A stretch of DNA of 14,883 bases from an uncultured Clostridium sp. (GTDB lineage Bacteria > Bacillota > Clostridia > Lachnospirales > Lachnospiraceae), in the NCBI GenBank assembly GCA_937902905.1, contig CALELW010000272.1:1-14883 (forward strand). Direction: 5' to 3'. The notes under the pieces are model-generated. The model was given only the letters and a program-made list of their open reading frames with translations. It did not search any database and was not told where the DNA came from. Below, one piece after another: positions 14,693-14,883 of the stretch. Position 1 is the first letter of the stretch. Each line of letters starts with the position of its first letter. The translations under genes were made by a program, and so were the position numbers.

Positions 14693-14883
14693 GTGATTGT
14701 AGATCGTTACTATTATCAACAACTCAATCGAAAAGAAAAAGCGATTTACAATGCTTTTTATAAGGGGGTTATGTCTCATCAAGATATTATTCCTGTACCG
14801 GTAAGAGGAAAAATGTCAAATGAGACGTTTAATCGAGTATTTATGGCAATGACAAGGGATAATCCACTGATTTTTTATTTGAA
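14693..14883 (+). CDS. N-terminal part of an unidentified protein, possibly transglutaminase-like; truncated by window end
   Basis: A GTG at 14693, nine bases after GGAGG (14679-14683), opens a frame that runs to the right edge: MIVDRYYYQQLNRKEKAIYN, then KGVMSHQDIIPVPV and MAMTRDNPLIFYL, 63 residues seen. No stop occurs. The pattern of an early DRYYYxxLxxxEKxIY and a later RDNPxIFYLN recalls the region before the catalytic core of some clostridial transglutaminase-like proteins, but no catalytic residue lies within the window, so this is a weak suggestion. It has its own copy of the shared island promoter design and so probably belongs to the same regulon. Confidence 0.6.
   Translation, partial: MIVDRYYYQQLNRKEKAIYNAFYKGVMSHQDIIPVPVRGKMSNETFNRVFMAMTRDNPLIFYL

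Noticed and set aside
1..14883. tRNA, rRNA, CRISPR array or classical insertion sequence
   Set aside because: No cloverleaf with CCA-type end, no rRNA-like sequence, no regularly spaced repeats and no transposase-like frame were seen.

Overview
The window looks like the chromosome of a gut-type Clostridia, most likely Lachnospiraceae. It is moderately AT-rich, has strong AGGAGG ribosome sites, and carries a CUT1 sugar transporter without its own ATPase, a cellobiose-phosphorylase start and a trimeric HydABC [FeFe] hydrogenase. This placement rests on gene content and protein resemblance only; no search was run.

Region 1 (1-5116) is a sugar-uptake locus. A divergent, broken start of a GH94 cellobiose phosphorylase runs off the left edge. 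It is followed by a structured non-coding segment, a LacI-type repressor with two matching operators, a lipoprotein sugar-binding protein, a GC-rich terminator or attenuator, and two MalF/MalG-type permeases ending in a terminator. The neighbourhood suggests cellobiose or cello-oligosaccharides as substrate. The ATPase must come from elsewhere in the genome.

Region 2 (5128-9384) is the hydCBA operon with its own promoter and a strong terminator. It encodes a NuoE-like, a NuoF-like and an [FeFe]-hydrogenase subunit, the layout of electron-bifurcating group A3 enzymes that couple NADH and ferredoxin to H2. The hydA frame breaks near 9157, so the conserved C-terminus lies in another frame.

Region 3 (9385-14883) is visibly AT-richer and is the accessory part. 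It holds a 203-aa protein with an XRE-like C-terminal module, a small VWA-domain protein, a PIN/NYN nuclease-like protein, a 1111-aa zinc-ribbon plus HelD/UvrD-like SF1 helicase, and the start of another gene (possibly transglutaminase-like). Three transcription units in this island each carry the same 17-bp palindrome, GTCGC-N7-GCGRC, starting 37-38 bp upstream of a -10 box. That puts the palindrome centre near -42, where a class II activator sits. The shared promoter design ties these genes into one putative regulon, and this is the best candidate in the window for an undescribed system, perhaps for stress, nucleic-acid processing or defence.

Three coding disruptions occur in 15 kb: a nonsense codon in the GH94 start, a net -1 shift in hydA, and a -1 break at an A6 run between the NYN and helicase frames. 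Either the strain carries real lesions (or recoding), or the assembly has indel errors. Raw reads would decide.
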